Positions 25,497 to 36,955 of a stretch of DNA of 64,000 nucleotides are shown here, piece by piece. A program made the position numbers and the translations under genes. The stretch is from the NCBI GenBank assembly GCA_024803745.1, contig JANJXV010000004.1, forward strand, positions 48,377,358-48,441,357, read 5' to 3'. Position 1 is the stretch's first letter; every line of letters begins with the position of its first letter. The notes beneath the pieces are model-generated. The model did not search any database. It was not told the origin of the DNA and worked only from the letters and a program-made list of their open reading frames with translations. The stretch is from Megascapheus bottae (taxonomy: Eukaryota > Chordata > Mammalia > Rodentia > Geomyidae).

Positions 25497-25838
25497 AGGC
25501 TCTGGTGATTAATTTTATGAGTTAACTTGCTTAGGCCATAATGTGTTCAGTTCAATGATTGAACGTTTTTGGGTACATGGCTGAGGGTGTTTGTGGACCA
25601 GGTTAGCACTGAACAGGTGGACTGAGAAGGTGATTGGCTCTTACAAATGTGTCTGATAACAAGCCTACTGATAGCCTGAATACAGGATAAAAATGAAGGA
25701 AAGCCAAAATGTATTGTCTAATGAATGATTTGGAACATAGGTTTAGCCCTCATTGGCCCTGAGTCACTTGCCTTCAGGCTCTCTGCTATGGTATTCTAAC
25801 TATACCACTGACACTCACGTCTATAGATTGTGGACAAA
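25497..25838 (+). mobile_element. MLT2-like ERVL LTR
   Basis: TGGTGATTAATTTTATGAGT TAACTTGC, GGCTGAGGGTGTTTGTGGA, TGAACAGGTGGACTGAG and ATAGCCTGAATACAGGATAA follow the order of an MLT2-type LTR as I recall it. Ancient and lacking its own internal region here. Confidence 0.6.
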
Positions 25839-25840
25839 CA

Positions 25841-25841
<1 letters not shown>

Positions 25842-25879
<38 letters not shown>
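25842..25879. repeat. (GT)n microsatellite on a SINE tail
   Basis: About 19 GT units immediately followed by a minus-strand Geo module, again at the SINE tail position. Confidence 0.95.
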
Positions 25880-25881
<2 letters not shown>

Positions 25882-25972
25882 AATACTAGAGCCTGAACTG
25901 AGAACCTGAGTAATGTTCCTTATCTTTTACACTCAAGGCCAGTACACTGCTATTTGAACCTCATCTCTACTT
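25880..25972 (-). mobile_element. solitary right (Geo) module
   Basis: CTAATACTAGAGCCTGAACT GAGAACC ... CTCAAGGCCAGTACACTGCTA ... GAACCTCATCTC is the reverse of the right SINE module alone. It lies directly before another composite SINE in the same orientation. Confidence 0.65.
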
Positions 25973-26213
25973 TCTTTGCCAGACCTGGAACTTGATCTCA
26001 GGGCCCTGGTCATTGTCCCTGAGCTTTTCTACTAAAGCCACTGGTCTAGCAGTTTGCGTCACAGGTCCAGTTCTTGCTTCTTGGTATGTAATTGGAGATA
26101 AGTACCTATCTCACAGACTTCTTGACTCAGGCTTGCCTTGAACCAAGATCCTCAGATCTCCAACTTCTCTGTAATTAGGATTATAAGTGTGAGCCCCAGC
26201 ATCTGGTTTATAG
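25973..26213 (-). mobile_element. composite B1-like/Geo SINE
   Basis: GCCAGACCTGGAACTTGATC ... GCGTCACAGGTCCAG ... AATTGGAGATAAGTACC ... CTTGCCTTGAACCAAGATCC TCAGATCTCC ... TAATTAGGATTATAAGTGTGAG. Both modules present, diverged. Confidence 0.75.
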
Positions 26214-26280
26214 CCTTTTATAGTATCTTTAAAAATTGCCTTGTACAAACAAAGTCTTCATATCTAAAATATATCTACAG

Positions 26281-27340
26281 CTAAAAATATGAATCTTTCC
26301 AAAACAAGTCTTCAAAGAAATAACCATCACATTAAAAGATGAGCCAAAGACTCAAAGAGAGACTTCTCTGAAGAGGAATTAGGAATGGCCTATAGACAGA
26401 CACATGAAGAAATCTCCACATCTCTGGCCATAAGAGAAATGCAAATCAAAACAACTTTGAGGTTCTACCTCACTCCAGTTAGAACGGCCAAGATCAAGAA
26501 ATCTAATAACAACAGATGCAGGCAGGGATGTGGCCAGGAGGGATCAATACTACATTGTAAGTGGGAATGTAAATTCATTCAACCACTATGGAAAGCAGTA
26601 TGGCAATTCCTCAAAAGACTAAACATAGAACTCCCCTATGACCCAGCAACTCCACTACTGGGCATTTACCATTGGTCCAGAAACAAGGTCATACTAAAGC
26701 CAGTAGCACAACGATGTTCATTGCAGCACTATTTACCATAGCCAAGATATGGAACCAACACAGATGCCCCTCAGTTGATGACTGGATCAACAAGATGTGG
26801 TATTTATACACAATGGAATTCTACACTGGCATCAGAATGACATTTGTAAGGAAATGGAAAGACTTGGAAAAAAACATATTAAGTGAAGTAAGCCAACCTA
26901 AAGGAACTGGTTTCCCTCATTTGGAATTATTAGTACAAACTAGGACTCTTCTAGCAGAGGATTACAATAGGGCAAAACCTACATACATAAGGTTATATAG
27001 GATGAGGCTAAATGAAAGGATCTCTAGGACATGGAAACAAGATCTTTATCTTGTGTGATTGTTGTCCTTAATTTACTATGTTATTTCTCTTCTCTTTTGT
27101 TGCCCTTTGGTTAATCTCATATTGTTAAAATATCTGACTTTGTTACCTGGCATATTGTATATATGTTTATTTCTTTATTTGAAAGAGGAAAGGGGAGGGG
27201 GAAACAAAATGATTAGGGGGGGAGAGAAATGGGGACAAAAACATGAGAAGGGGTATCAATGTGTGAGAAGTAATGCACCTGCTATCTGGTGAATATAACT
27301 GTAACCCTTCTATACATTCCAATTAAAAAATTGCTTTGTA
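26281..27340 (+). mobile_element. 5'-truncated L1 with ORF2 C-terminus and 3' UTR
   Basis: The longest plus-strand copy of the young L1 family. It starts in ORF2 a little before GAAATGCAAATCAAAACAAC and ends in the 3' UTR with GAAAGAGGAAAGGGGAGGGG and AATTAAAAAATTG. The 3' UTR is the reverse complement of the minus-strand copies elsewhere in the window, tying them together. No convincing poly(A) tail remains. Confidence 0.9.
26385..27058 (+). pseudogene. L1 ORF2 C-terminal fragment, frameshifted
   Basis: Two overlapping frames together give the end of the L1 ORF2 protein. The first (26385-26741) has the C-terminal cysteine region (CGQEGSILHCKWECKFIQPL) and the LPYDPATPLLGIY motif. The second (26672-27058) has TIAKIWNQHRCPSVDDWINK, WYLYTMEFYTGIR and EKNILSEVSQ. 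A small indel near 26690-26700 moves the reading frame. Endonuclease and reverse transcriptase domains are absent because of 5' truncation, so the copy is dead. Confidence 0.88.
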
Positions 27341-27370
27341 AAAGCAGCGACTGAGGAACAAAGATACCTT

Positions 27371-27515
27371 CCTTTTTTTTCTTTTCTTTTGGTATTTAAT
27401 TGGAGACAAGAATCTTATATCCTTTTCTCTCTGGGATGTCATTGAACCACAGATCTCAGATCTCAACCTCTTGAGTAGCTGGGATTATTGGAATATGCCA
27501 CTGGTCCCTGGTTCA
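27371..27515 (-). mobile_element. B1-like SINE half
   Basis: TATTTAATTGGAGACAAGAA TCTTAT ... GGATGTCATTGAACCACAGA TCTCAGATCTCAACCTC ... TGAGTAGCTGGGATTATTGG. Only the 7SL-derived half and linker remain. Confidence 0.7.
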
Positions 27516-27544
27516 GATATGTAGGATTTTAATCACTGTGTTTA

Positions 27545-27790
27545 TACTTCAAAATATTTTTTATGAAATATATAATTATTATATGCCATATTATATATTT
27601 TATAAAGAAGTTCATGTATATATACATGTATATACACATGCACACATACATATGTGCATTGCATTTTACAAAGCTATATATAGGTTACATATATATGTTT
27701 GTGTATATATATAATATATAGGTATATATGGGATATGTACTTATATATGTATATAAAATATGTATACACATATGTCTATATATGTATTTG
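27545..27790. repeat. AT-rich (TATA/TGTA) low-complexity tract
   Basis: A long irregular mixture of TATATA, TACATA and GTATAT units, a decayed microsatellite. Confidence 0.75.
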
Positions 27791-27920
27791 TTTTTATGTG
27801 TCATTACCTTCCGTTGGTTCAGTTTTTCTGAAGAGCTAGTCATATGACAAAGCTATAAAATAATTACCATTACATGTGTAAAAGGATAACAAACTATAAG
27901 GACAATGTTTCAGTGTTTAA

Positions 27921-28139
27921 GAATCTACCTATTTGTCAGGAGTTTGGCCTAATGGTAAAGTGCTTGCCTAGCATGCATGAAGACCCAGGTTTGGTTCTTC
28001 AGTACCACATACATAGAAAAAGCCAGAAGTGGTTCTGTGGTACAAGTGAAGTGGTAGAGCTCTAGCCTTGAGTAAGCCCAAGGTCAGGGTTCAGGCCCTG
28101 AGTTGAACTGGCAAAAAAAAAAAAAAGGAATCTACCTAT
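27921..28139 (+). mobile_element. ID-like/Geo dimeric SINE with perfect 12-bp duplication
   Basis: Body 27933-28127 with a 14-A tail. A box AGTTTGGCCTAATGGTAAAG and B box GGTTTGGTTC in the left half; GTGGTACAAGTGAAGTGGTA and GGTTCAGGCCC in the right half. GAATCTACCTAT at 27921-27932 and 28128-28139 is the target duplication. Confidence 0.92.
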
Positions 28140-29920
28140 GAAGGTAAACACTGCCCCAGAGGAGGAGTTGCTGTGGCCATGAGAATGATTGGATGTGACT
28201 AATTTTACAGGCTGGTCCAACTTTAAACATGAGTGCAACTAATTAACATCAGTTTTCTTGAGATTAAATAAAAATACATCATTGTGGTTCATGAGGAGGT
28301 CCTGAAACTTCAAGTCAAATTTACAATCAGAAAAAAAGCAAATCAGAACGAAAGCAGGAAGTATGTGTGAAAAAGAAGTCAAGAGCTTAAGACATAATAA
28401 TGATGAAATTATAGCCAATGGGATGTTAAGGACAAAGCAAGTTTAATGAGCTGGCAGCTGTGTAATCTGAAAACAAGCTAATGCACTTTCTGAAAAGAAA
28501 ATGACAGAGTAATGGGCTTTCTGAAAAGAAAATGATGAGGTGAATGGACTTTGTGAAAAGAAATGGTATTACTAGAATAAAGGTGAAAAAGGTAAGTTTT
28601 GAAGTAAAAACAAAACAAAAAAATATGATGGCAATGTAATATTATTCTTGGAGATACAAATAGCTTCTGTTCAATCTAGGTAGGGAATGGTGTTTTATCA
28701 GGAAATTGATTGGTTCCTTTGGGCTCTTTCTCTATAGCTTGAACAAAGCATCCTCAAGGTCATCTAACCCTCTTGATCACATTTCATGCCCAATCAGCAA
28801 TCTCCTGACTGTTCAGTTTACCAAGAAGTTGAGTACCTAAAAGGAAATGCCATGTTCTGTGAGCATAATAGAGAAAATGGAGCTAACAAGCAGAATATAA
28901 CAGCAGAGAGAATTTTATTTCCTTCCATCCATCTATGGAAAGGATATCTGGCCTTCTACCTAAAGTTCAATCCTTTATTCAGTTCTGGAATATAAATAAG
29001 GAAGATCATTCACACCATAAAGTAGCCTTCATTTTTCCTATATTGATAACTTCTAACTTTCCACTTTTTTCCTCTAAAAATTTAAATATCAGTTCCTTTC
29101 TTTTAAAGAATCTCCATTATCCCAAACAGTGCTCTCCTCTTTTTTTACTCTGTCTGTAAACAGGCACACTCTAATCTTGTAAAGCACCATAACTTCACTT
29201 CCAGCCTAAAAGACTAATAAAATTTGTTAGAATGCCTTTTATCTATGAAATACTTTGAGGAGGAACTTCTTGGTGTAAGATCGCTTACTGTAAATAAACC
29301 TTGACTTCAGTAGGTTTAAAAAACGCATGGTTTTCTGCAGAGTATTACCTAAAGCTATCCAAATAATAAAACTGAAATACTTTAAAGCTGAATGCTTCCT
29401 TCTATATGAAATAACCATGGGAATAATTCTGATAGTGGGAATAAAATTCTGAAGCAAATTCAGCCACCAGTAGTAGGTTAGTTTTGAGTCTTTCTGCCTC
29501 TTTATCAATTGCATCCAAAAACTATTTATTCTATTTACTTACATTAAGGAAATTACTTCCTGTTGCACTTTAAAATCAAATGGCATTTATTTTTTTCATT
29601 TAATTTTACTTTATTTTAATTTTATTTGCTAAATTTCCCTACAATTTTTCTTGTTGTGTTTTGGCTGTATTATCATACCAACAGATTTCCTTATTTAGAC
29701 CTTTCTCGAAGTGTGGGCATAATACTACTTTTCAAATGCACAGATTAAAGATCTAATCCTATTGAATCAGAACCCATTCTTACAATCTCATTTAACTTTA
29801 AATACTACCTTAGGTGCTCCATCCCAATATAGATCCCTAGTAAAGGCTGAGTTTCAACAAATTAGCCACCATAGGTGGTAATGCTGTAACTGATGTATAC
29901 TTGTTTGTTCATTTGTTTTC
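28140..29920. other. FUT9 intron, unique sequence with a small minisatellite
   Basis: No gene or recognised mobile element. The 3-copy repeat at 28479-28566 is listed separately. Small open frames at 28786-29159 and 29239-29514 show no family resemblance. Confidence 0.5.
28479..28566. repeat. three-copy minisatellite, about 32-bp unit
   Basis: TAATGCACTTTCTGAAAAG, TAATGGGCTTTCTGAAAAG and GAATGGACTTTGTGAAAAG head three successive units ending AAAATGA(C/T). The third unit is shortened. Confidence 0.85.
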
Positions 29921-29921
29921 T

Positions 29922-30152
29922 TGGTGAGGGTACTAGGGTTTGAAACTTAGGGCCTTGAGCTTGCTCTATGGTCTGACTCATGGGTCTTGCTCATCTACTA
30001 CTTGAGCCTCACCCAGAACTCCACTTTACTGCTAATTGGAGATGAAGTCTCATATATTTTTCTGCCTGATCTGGCTTTGAACTCACAACCTCCAGGTCTC
30101 AGCCTCCAGAATAGTTAGGATGACAGAATTCAGTCACAGGTACGTGGCTTAT
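29922..30152 (-). mobile_element. composite B1-like/Geo SINE
   Basis: GGGTACTAGGGTTTGAAACT ... ACTACTTGAGCCTCACCCA ... CTAATTGGAGATGAAGTCTC ... CTGGCTTTGAACTCACAACC TCCAGGTCTCAGCC. Old and diverged. Confidence 0.7.
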
Positions 30153-30280
30153 AAGTGAAACTCTAAGGAGAAACATACAAGCATACTAAGTTAGATCCAA
30201 TGAAAGTGACATAAGAGCAACATCAGAGAAGATTAGCATTTTTTGCTTTTTCTGTTAGTATAAGAAGTGGTATATACAGT

Positions 30281-30412
30281 TGCTAGGTGCAATAGCTCAT
30301 GCTTGGAATCCTAGCTTCTCTGGAGGATGAGCCTGGGAGAATTTTCACTTGAGGCAAATCTAGGTACAATATAGTGAGAAACCAATTCAACCAATCAAAT
30401 AAAAACCATAAA
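30281..30412 (+). mobile_element. B1-like SINE monomer
   Basis: GGTGCAATAGCTCATGCTTG GAATCCTAGC ... GGAGAATTTTCACTTGAGGC AAATCTAGG ... TAGTGAGAAACC follows the B1/7SL layout without the Geo half. Confidence 0.65.
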
Positions 30413-30600
30413 AGGCTTGGCGGGCTGGTGTGCCCCTGCCATTCCCCTTACTTGGCAGGTCTTAAACTTCCCAAGCCTAAACTGTTTATTTGAAAAATAA
30501 CAACTGTCTACCTACCATATTTGTACAAACAAAATACATTGAGATATACCTAACACAGACAGTCCTTGGCACAACATGTTTCAGTATATATGACCTGTAA

Positions 30601-30829
30601 GAAGTATTACACATGGGGCCTGGAGTTTGGCCTAGTGGTAGAGTGCTTGCCTAGCATGCACAAAGACCCGGGTTCGATTCCTTGGTACCACATATGTAGC
30701 AAAAAGCCAGAAGTGGTTCTGTGGCTCAAGTGCTAGAGCCCTAGCCTTGAGAAAACCCAGGGACAGTGCTCAAACCCTGAGCCCAAGACCAGGACTGGAA
30801 AAAAAAAAAAAAAAGAAGTATTACACATG
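30601..30829 (+). mobile_element. ID-like/Geo dimeric SINE with perfect 15-bp duplication
   Basis: Body 30616-30814 starting GGGCCTGGAGTTTGGCCTAG, B box GGGTTCGATTCC, right half GTGGCTCAAGTGCTAGAGCC, and a 16-A tail. GAAGTATTACACATG flanks both sides (30601-30615 and 30815-30829). One of the best preserved copies. Confidence 0.94.
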
Positions 30830-30834
30830 CATGC

Positions 30835-31985
30835 ATGCAACTTAAGATATAAAACTTTTCCATTACTGAATATAAACTATCATCTAAAGCAGAGAAATTA
30901 GAAAACTGCACTACCTCTGAGTGAAAGAGTAGTAAGAAATATTACCTTGGCAAGCTCAGTCACTTTATTTGGTCACCTCTCTCAGAAGGAAAGTGCTACT
31001 TGCTTTATGAGTGTGTCACTATTTGTTACTAGTCACAACAAGAAGCAATATGCTCCATTTTAATTTGATTTTTTCCATTGCTTGGAGTAATTACTGGACA
31101 ACTATTTTGTCATAAGCTCAATGCTCAGTAGGCAATTCTTGCTCTATGAGATTAAGAAACTATTTTTTTCTGATGTTTAAGTTTTGCCTCCTTTGACCTT
31201 CAGTTTTCAAAAACATGATTTTTTTAAAGATTATTTTTAGATTTTCTCTTTAGCAACAGGCAAACTTTAATTCATTTTCACTCTTAATTTTCATTGTTCT
31301 TATGTACTAAAATTCTATAATTTCTCCTTTCAGCTGGCAAACTAGCTAGCCCAAAGCTTTGCATATGATAAAATTTCCATTAAAGAATTTTAAGTCCATG
31401 TATTTGTGAATTGATGGATATTTGATGAAAGGAAACTTTGTAAAGAACTGATAAATGTAAAGAAATAGAAATGGTCAGAAATACAAATTCTCTGAAATAA
31501 CAGATACTTTTAAAAACAACTGTGGATTCTACCAACAGGAGACCTTAGATGGTTAATTTTTCTTGTGTTCCTCTACTTTTAGAACATAAACTCCAGGAGC
31601 CATGAAACAAGTTGATTTCAAATTTGTCGTCTTTGTGCTTAGCAGAATTAATGATCCATAGGAAGACATAAATATGTATTGAATAAATATCTAAATGTAT
31701 ATTTTGTTAATAAGTGACTAAATATAAAATTAGTAAATTTTCTTATCTCATAGTAATTTTTCTTTCATTTTCAATGCAGGAAAAATTACCATCTGTGATC
31801 ATATGCATCATGTGGTGACAATGCTAAGGGGTTAATATTTAGAAATGTCTAATTGTAAGCATTTACTTGTACTGTGAAAGTGTGATTTCTGCTCCTTAAG
31901 GCATAATAGGATAGAAATCAGATTATAACAAACATTCTAGCAGCTGAGCTTCAGGTATAATTTTTCTCCCTTTTATTTGATTTTC
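30835..31985. other. FUT9 intron, nothing recognised
   Basis: Unique AT-rich sequence without open frames or repeats I can name. Confidence 0.5.
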
Positions 31986-32092
31986 AGGTAAAGTCTTGCA
32001 CTAACTTCCCACTGGCTGACCCTCAACCATAATTCTCCAGTCTCCATATTTTAAGTAGATGGGATTATAAGCATTAACCAGTAATCTTGGCC
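31986..32092 (-). mobile_element. degraded B1-like SINE
   Basis: CTGACCCTCAACCATAATTC TCCAGTCTCC then AAGTAGATGGGATTATAAGC is a weak reversed B1 match. Confidence 0.45.
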
Positions 32093-32714
32093 AAAGAGAT
32101 TTTTTTTCCGCGTTGGTTGATAACTCTGGACAATCAAAATGTACATGATATAAGAAAAAGAATACAACTATTTTACCATATGATTCCATGAACTGCTTAT
32201 AGTAGGTGTTATGCATAACAAATATAGGCCCAAATCACAGGCAAAATTTACACACATCAGCAAGAAATATGGTTGATACTTTTTACTGTGTTTGTAATAT
32301 TTAATATTATTGGGTAGCATATAGAAAGGGAAAACACAAATTATAATTTGTACTCCTTTCTTTTACACTTCAGTTAAACTAAATCAAGAATTGAGACTCA
32401 CAAAGTTCAGAACTTGCTTTTCTTTAATTAATTAATGCTTGTCAAGTAGTTGACAATAGAAACATTTTAAAAGTTATGCTGACTCAAAATGGAGACATTC
32501 ATGAATATTTATGTTAATGATAATAAAAATGATCAAGAAGTAAATTTTCATGACTAAGATATTTATGATCATCATCATCACTCTTTACTAGAGCTCAACA
32601 GTATGTTAAAATAAGCATAAAAGTTAAATTATTGCTAACATCACAGATTTAATGACATTATAGCAACTATAAATTTTGTACAATTAATATACACTGGATA
32701 AAGAATACTTGAAG

Positions 32715-32878
32715 CTAGGTAAGGGAAGGGGCATAACATAGAAGAAAGACAGAAGAGGTAACATGAATATATTGTACTAACAACCTGACTTAGAAAATTA
32801 TAATCTCTTTGTACAGCTGTTTAAAAATAAATTTAAAAAATGTTTAAATCAAAGAACCTAAAAAATAATAATAAAAAT
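32715..32878 (+). mobile_element. probable old L1 3' terminus
   Basis: Ends CTTTGTACAGCTGTTTAAAA ATAAATTT, close to the 3' end of the older L1 near 44.9 kb (TTTGTACAACTACTTAAAAA). Nothing coding remains. Confidence 0.4.
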
Positions 32879-33204
32879 AGAAGTCCCTCATGGTAAGAAT
32901 AAAAAAAAATATTGCTGTCAAAAACTGCATCCCTTCTAGCAAAAGAAATTTAAATGTCTTCATTAATTGTTCCCATTGGACATATTATTTTTCATTAATA
33001 AAAGAGTAAAGTTTCAGAAAATAACTAATGTTACTGAACACTTAGTATATGACAAGTTGTATGACAAGGATCTTATTAAACACTAACACCTGACACAACT
33101 GTAGATCAGATAGCAATAGATCAGATAGTAATAGTAATTACTCTCTCATGTAATCTCAGCGAATTTCTGTGATGGCTGAGAAAAGTTTGTTAATTTAATA
33201 AAGT

Positions 33205-33700
33205 GGTGATAGTTTGAATATAAAATATCCCCAGTAGATGCCCGTATGGATGGAATGATTACAGCTCTGCTGATGGGGCTATTTTGGGAAACTCTAGGAG
33301 AGAGGAGCTCATTGAGAAAGTAGATCTCTGAGGGGGCGAGTATGTTTGTTATCCTTGGCTTCTAATCTCTTCCTTGTACTTTGCTTCCTGTTCTACTGAA
33401 GTGAAGAAGCAACTCTGCCTAAAGCTCTGCCACCATGATATTCTGTCCAAGCACGTAGAGCTGAGCAACAACAGCCTGAACCTTTTGAAACTGAGACAAG
33501 ATAAATCTTCCCTCCAGCAAGTTTTGTTTGCCCCCTTCCCCCACCCCCAGTACTGGGGCTTGAACTCAGGCTCTGGGAACTGTCCTTGAGCTTTCTCAAG
33601 GTTAATGCTCTACCTTTTGAACCTCAGTGCCAGTTCCAGATTTGGAGAAACAGCCTGTTCTATTGCTTTCTAATGTAGTAGTTTTAACTTGTTTGCTGAG
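33205..33700 (+). mobile_element. ERVL-MaLR LTR interrupted by a SINE
   Basis: AGTTTGAATATAAAATATCC CCAGTAG, GGCTATTTTGGGAAACTCTA, CTTCCTGTTCTAC, CTGCCACCATGATATTCTG and ATAAATCTTCCCTCC follow rodent MaLR (MT/ORR1-type) LTR order. A Geo module sits at 33525-33645, between the AATAAA-like region and the LTR end. The open frame 33374-33589 crosses both and is not a gene. Confidence 0.65.
33525..33645 (-). mobile_element. solitary right (Geo) module
   Basis: CCCAGTACTGGGGCTTGAAC TCAGG ... CTTGAGCTTTCTCAAGGTTA ... TTTTGAACCTCAGTGCCAG. Only the right half is present. Confidence 0.75.
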
Positions 33701-34272
33701 ACAGCATTTTCTTGTCTAACAGGAAGTCTGTTGTAAGAAATATAAATCCAGGCATAATGCAGCCATAGTATTAGTACTTATAAGGTTTTTTTTTTAAAAA
33801 ATTTTTTGTTTCTTTTTTTGTTTTGTTTTTTACTTTATCCTGTTTTGTGTAATCACAGGGATGGAGTACATAGGTTACAAGTTTTTATGAATGTAATTTT
33901 TAGCTTCCGGCCTGATAATATCTAATGTTAGATTCATTTTTAATTTAGGGATTTATTCTATTGCAACTTAGGATTTTAGACTAAAGAAAGCTCTGTGGGT
34001 TTTGCTCTAAGTGGAGACTGATAGATAATTTGAGATAATATTAAAAGCAATTTACAAATCATAGGGACAAAGTGAACATGGCCAATTCGGTGAAACACCT
34101 AAGATCTTTGGGAACAGTTCCTTGGTGCATACCTTGTATGGGTAAGGTGCAGAATTATTTGGAAGCTTGTCAGATGATTCTGTCAAAATGTGGACTTGTT
34201 TGCTTCAAGTAGCTAGTTCCATTTCACTGTATCGTTAGACTTTTTCAGTGAAGGAGTGTTGATATTTTTGTG

Positions 34273-34752
34273 TTTTATTTTTTTCTGGGTCATCAGGCTT
34301 GAACTCTAGGCCTAGGTGCTGTCCCTGAGCTCATTTTGCTCAAAAATAGTGCTGTGCACTTTGGGCCACAGTATTACTTTCAGTTTTTTATGGTTTATTG
34401 GAGATAAGATTCTCAGGGTGCCATTGTTTTATGCCTATAATCCTAGCTACTCAGGAGGCTGAGATCTGAGGGTAGCAGTTCAAAGCCAGCTGAGGCACTA
34501 AAGTCTGTGAGATTCTTATCTCCAATTAGTCACCAGAAAATAGGAAGTGGTGCTGTGGTTCAAATAGTAAAACACTAACCTTGAATTCAAGAGTTCAGGG
34601 ATACTGCCTATGCTCAGAGTTCAAGCCTCAGGACTGACAAAAAAAAAAAAATCTCAGGGATTTTTCTTGCCTAGGCTGACTTCAAACTGAAATCCTCAGA
34701 TCTCAGTCTGCTTAGTAGCTAGGACTACAGGTGTAAGCCACCAGTGCCTGAT
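34273..34752 (-). mobile_element. composite B1-like/Geo SINE split by a second SINE
   Basis: The right half is at 34273-34418 (CATCAGGCTTGAACTCTAGG ... GCACTTTGGGCCACAGTATT) and the B1-like half resumes at 34652 (CTAGGCTGACTTCAAACTG, GCTTAGTAGCTAGGACTACA). The interruption carries its own target duplication. Confidence 0.85.
34411..34659 (+). mobile_element. composite B1-like/Geo SINE nested in the previous SINE
   Basis: Body 34419-34651 on the opposite strand: TGCCATTGTTTTATGCCTAT AATCCTAGCTACTCAGGAGG, the linker CTTATCTCCAATTAGTCACC, Geo half, and poly(A). TCTCAGGG at 34411-34418 and 34652-34659 is the duplicated target inside the host SINE. It must be younger than its host. Confidence 0.9.
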
Positions 34753-35190
34753 CAAAAAGGCTTTTCAAAGATGTAATTTATATTTTTATTGTAACTTGCA
34801 ACCATTTGTTTTTATTTAGATGGAAAACATCTGGTCAACCTTTAAAAACCCTTTTATTATGCTTGAAAACAGTTTTTAACAACCCCTAGTTTAGAGTCTC
34901 AAGTTTCTTTAACCTCTCTTTATAATAAGGTACTTCGCCTTAAGCACTAAGCTGTGACTATTAGACATTGATTTTGACTTGCTTTTCTATCAGTAGTGAA
35001 AAATTTGCTCTTACTTTAATCACATATTTGTTACAGGAATTACAAATAAGATGTGATACAGAGTGATTTGAGACCATAAAGAAATACAACTATATTATCC
35101 TGGGTAAGATTCTATAGTTTCTGTCAACTACTACATGAGTAACTCATTTTTGAAGTCCATAAATATTTCTGTATTTCTCACATAATAAAA

Positions 35191-35418
35191 ATTCACATTT
35201 TTGGGGCCGGGAGTTTGGCCTAGTGGTTAAAGTACTTGCCTAGCATGCACGAAGACCCAGGTTTGATTCCTCGGTACCATATACATAGAAAAAAGCCGGA
35301 AGTGGTGCTGAGGCTCAAGTGGTAGAGCTCTAACCTTGAGAAAGTCCAAGGACAGTGCTCAGGCCCTGAGCTCAAGCCCAGGACTGGCAAAAAAAAAAAA
35401 AAAAAATTCACACTTTTG
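35191..35418 (+). mobile_element. ID-like/Geo dimeric SINE with target duplication
   Basis: Body 35204-35405 starting GGGGCCGGGAGTTTGGCCTA with a 17-A tail. ATTCACATTTTTG (35191-35203) and ATTCACACTTTTG (35406-35418) are the duplications, one mismatch. Confidence 0.93.
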
Positions 35419-35419
35419 T

Positions 35420-36420
35420 TTTAGAAAAGTCTACATAACACTCATTGCAAATGAATTATTAACTTCGTTATATCAAAAGTTTCTTAAGAAGTGTTAATGA
35501 CAATGACATGGCTATCACATCTGTTTAAAAACTCAGTTCTGTTGTCTGTGGGGTAACAAGATAGTACATTTTATGAAATAACAGTAAATAAAAACAAAAG
35601 ACAATTTGTAGGAATTTATCTTAAGTGTCCATAATTCATGTTAAATAATCATATTGTATTTATAAAAGACCAGGTGTCCCAGCTTGCCTAATTTATACCT
35701 ATGTAAGATAGAAAAGAGAATATTTTTCAGAAAAAATATTCATCATTTTACTTTTGTTTGTGTTGAATAGACCTTAAATGAAGCAAGAATAAGAATCAAG
35801 GAATTGAGAGAACATGCTCAAGTTCCAGTTTCCAACATAAAGAATAAAAGCTATGTACCTTTTTGTGGTAGATACATTAATTTGTTCAATACATGATTAG
35901 TCCAGCTTCATATTGAGCACTTTGCAAGTAACTGCTGACACAGGACCTATAGAATATTGACAAATTATCATTTATTATATAGGTAATTACATAGTAGCAG
36001 ATGGCAGGATATATAATAAAGGCAAATAAATAAGACATTATCATGTAAGGAAAACTGTTTTAAAAATAAAATGTGTCAAAGAATGCCTGATGCTAATACA
36101 AGCATAATCAAATGTAGATATTTAGACTAAAATTTAAATGACAAATCTAAGAAAGAACAACCAAGGAAAGTAGAAAAATGCCAATCAGGCAGGAGTCAGT
36201 GTTGTAAATTTGGGCAGTTCTCTGTCTGCCCTTCCTCATTTAGAGATCATGTCCTACCAGTTTCTGCCAGTCCACAGCCAAGTTTCCCATTTTCTAAAAA
36301 TCCTTTCCCCAAACCACACGATCATCCAATTTAATTCTAATTATGCTTGTCTCTTAAATAATAATAAAAAACTACTCCAATGGTATTTAGGAAACATTAC
36401 ACCTATTTGTTTTCACTTGT
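35420..36420. other. FUT9 intron, nothing recognised
   Basis: Unique AT-rich sequence. The open frame at 36210-36422 runs into the start of the L1 fragment and has no family match I know. Confidence 0.5.
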
Positions 36421-36955
36421 AGTGTAATGTTTAGAGGGGTTACAGTTATAGTCATCAGGTAGTAGGTGCATTATGTTTCGCACATTGATACCCTTCTCAT
36501 GTATTTTGGCTCTGTTTCCCTCCCTGCACCCCCTCTCAACCATCTTGTTTTTCCCCTTTTCCTTCCCTATTTCAAATGAACAAATAAAGGTATGTACAAT
36601 ACACCAGGTAACAAAGTTTGATGCAATAACAACATGAAATTAACCATAAGGTCAAAAAAAAGAGAAGAGAAATAACATAGTACATTAAGGACACAAGATA
36701 AAGCTCTTGTTCTTTTCATTTAGTCTCAACCTCCATGACTTTATGTACCTAGGTTTTAAGCTATTGTAATCTTCTGCTAGGAGAGTCGTAGATGTGTGCT
36801 AATTGTTACAAATGAGGGAAACCAGTGAACCTGCATTCCTTTGGGTCTGGCTTACTTCACTTAATATGATATTTTCCAAGTCTTTCCATTTCCTTATGAA
36901 TGGGGCAAATCATTGCTTCTTATGGCAGCATAGAATTCCATTCATTATAGCTAAT
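36421..36955 (-). mobile_element. 5'-truncated young L1, 3' UTR
   Basis: Contains GTCATCAGGTAGTAGGTGCA, CACATTGATACCCTTCTCAT, TTTGGCTCTGTTTCCCTCC, CTATTTCAAATGAACAAATA and, in ORF2, CTTACTTCACTTAATATGAT. Same family as the 17.8-kb copy. It stops in the last ORF2 codons (CATAGAATTCCATTC). Confidence 0.85.
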
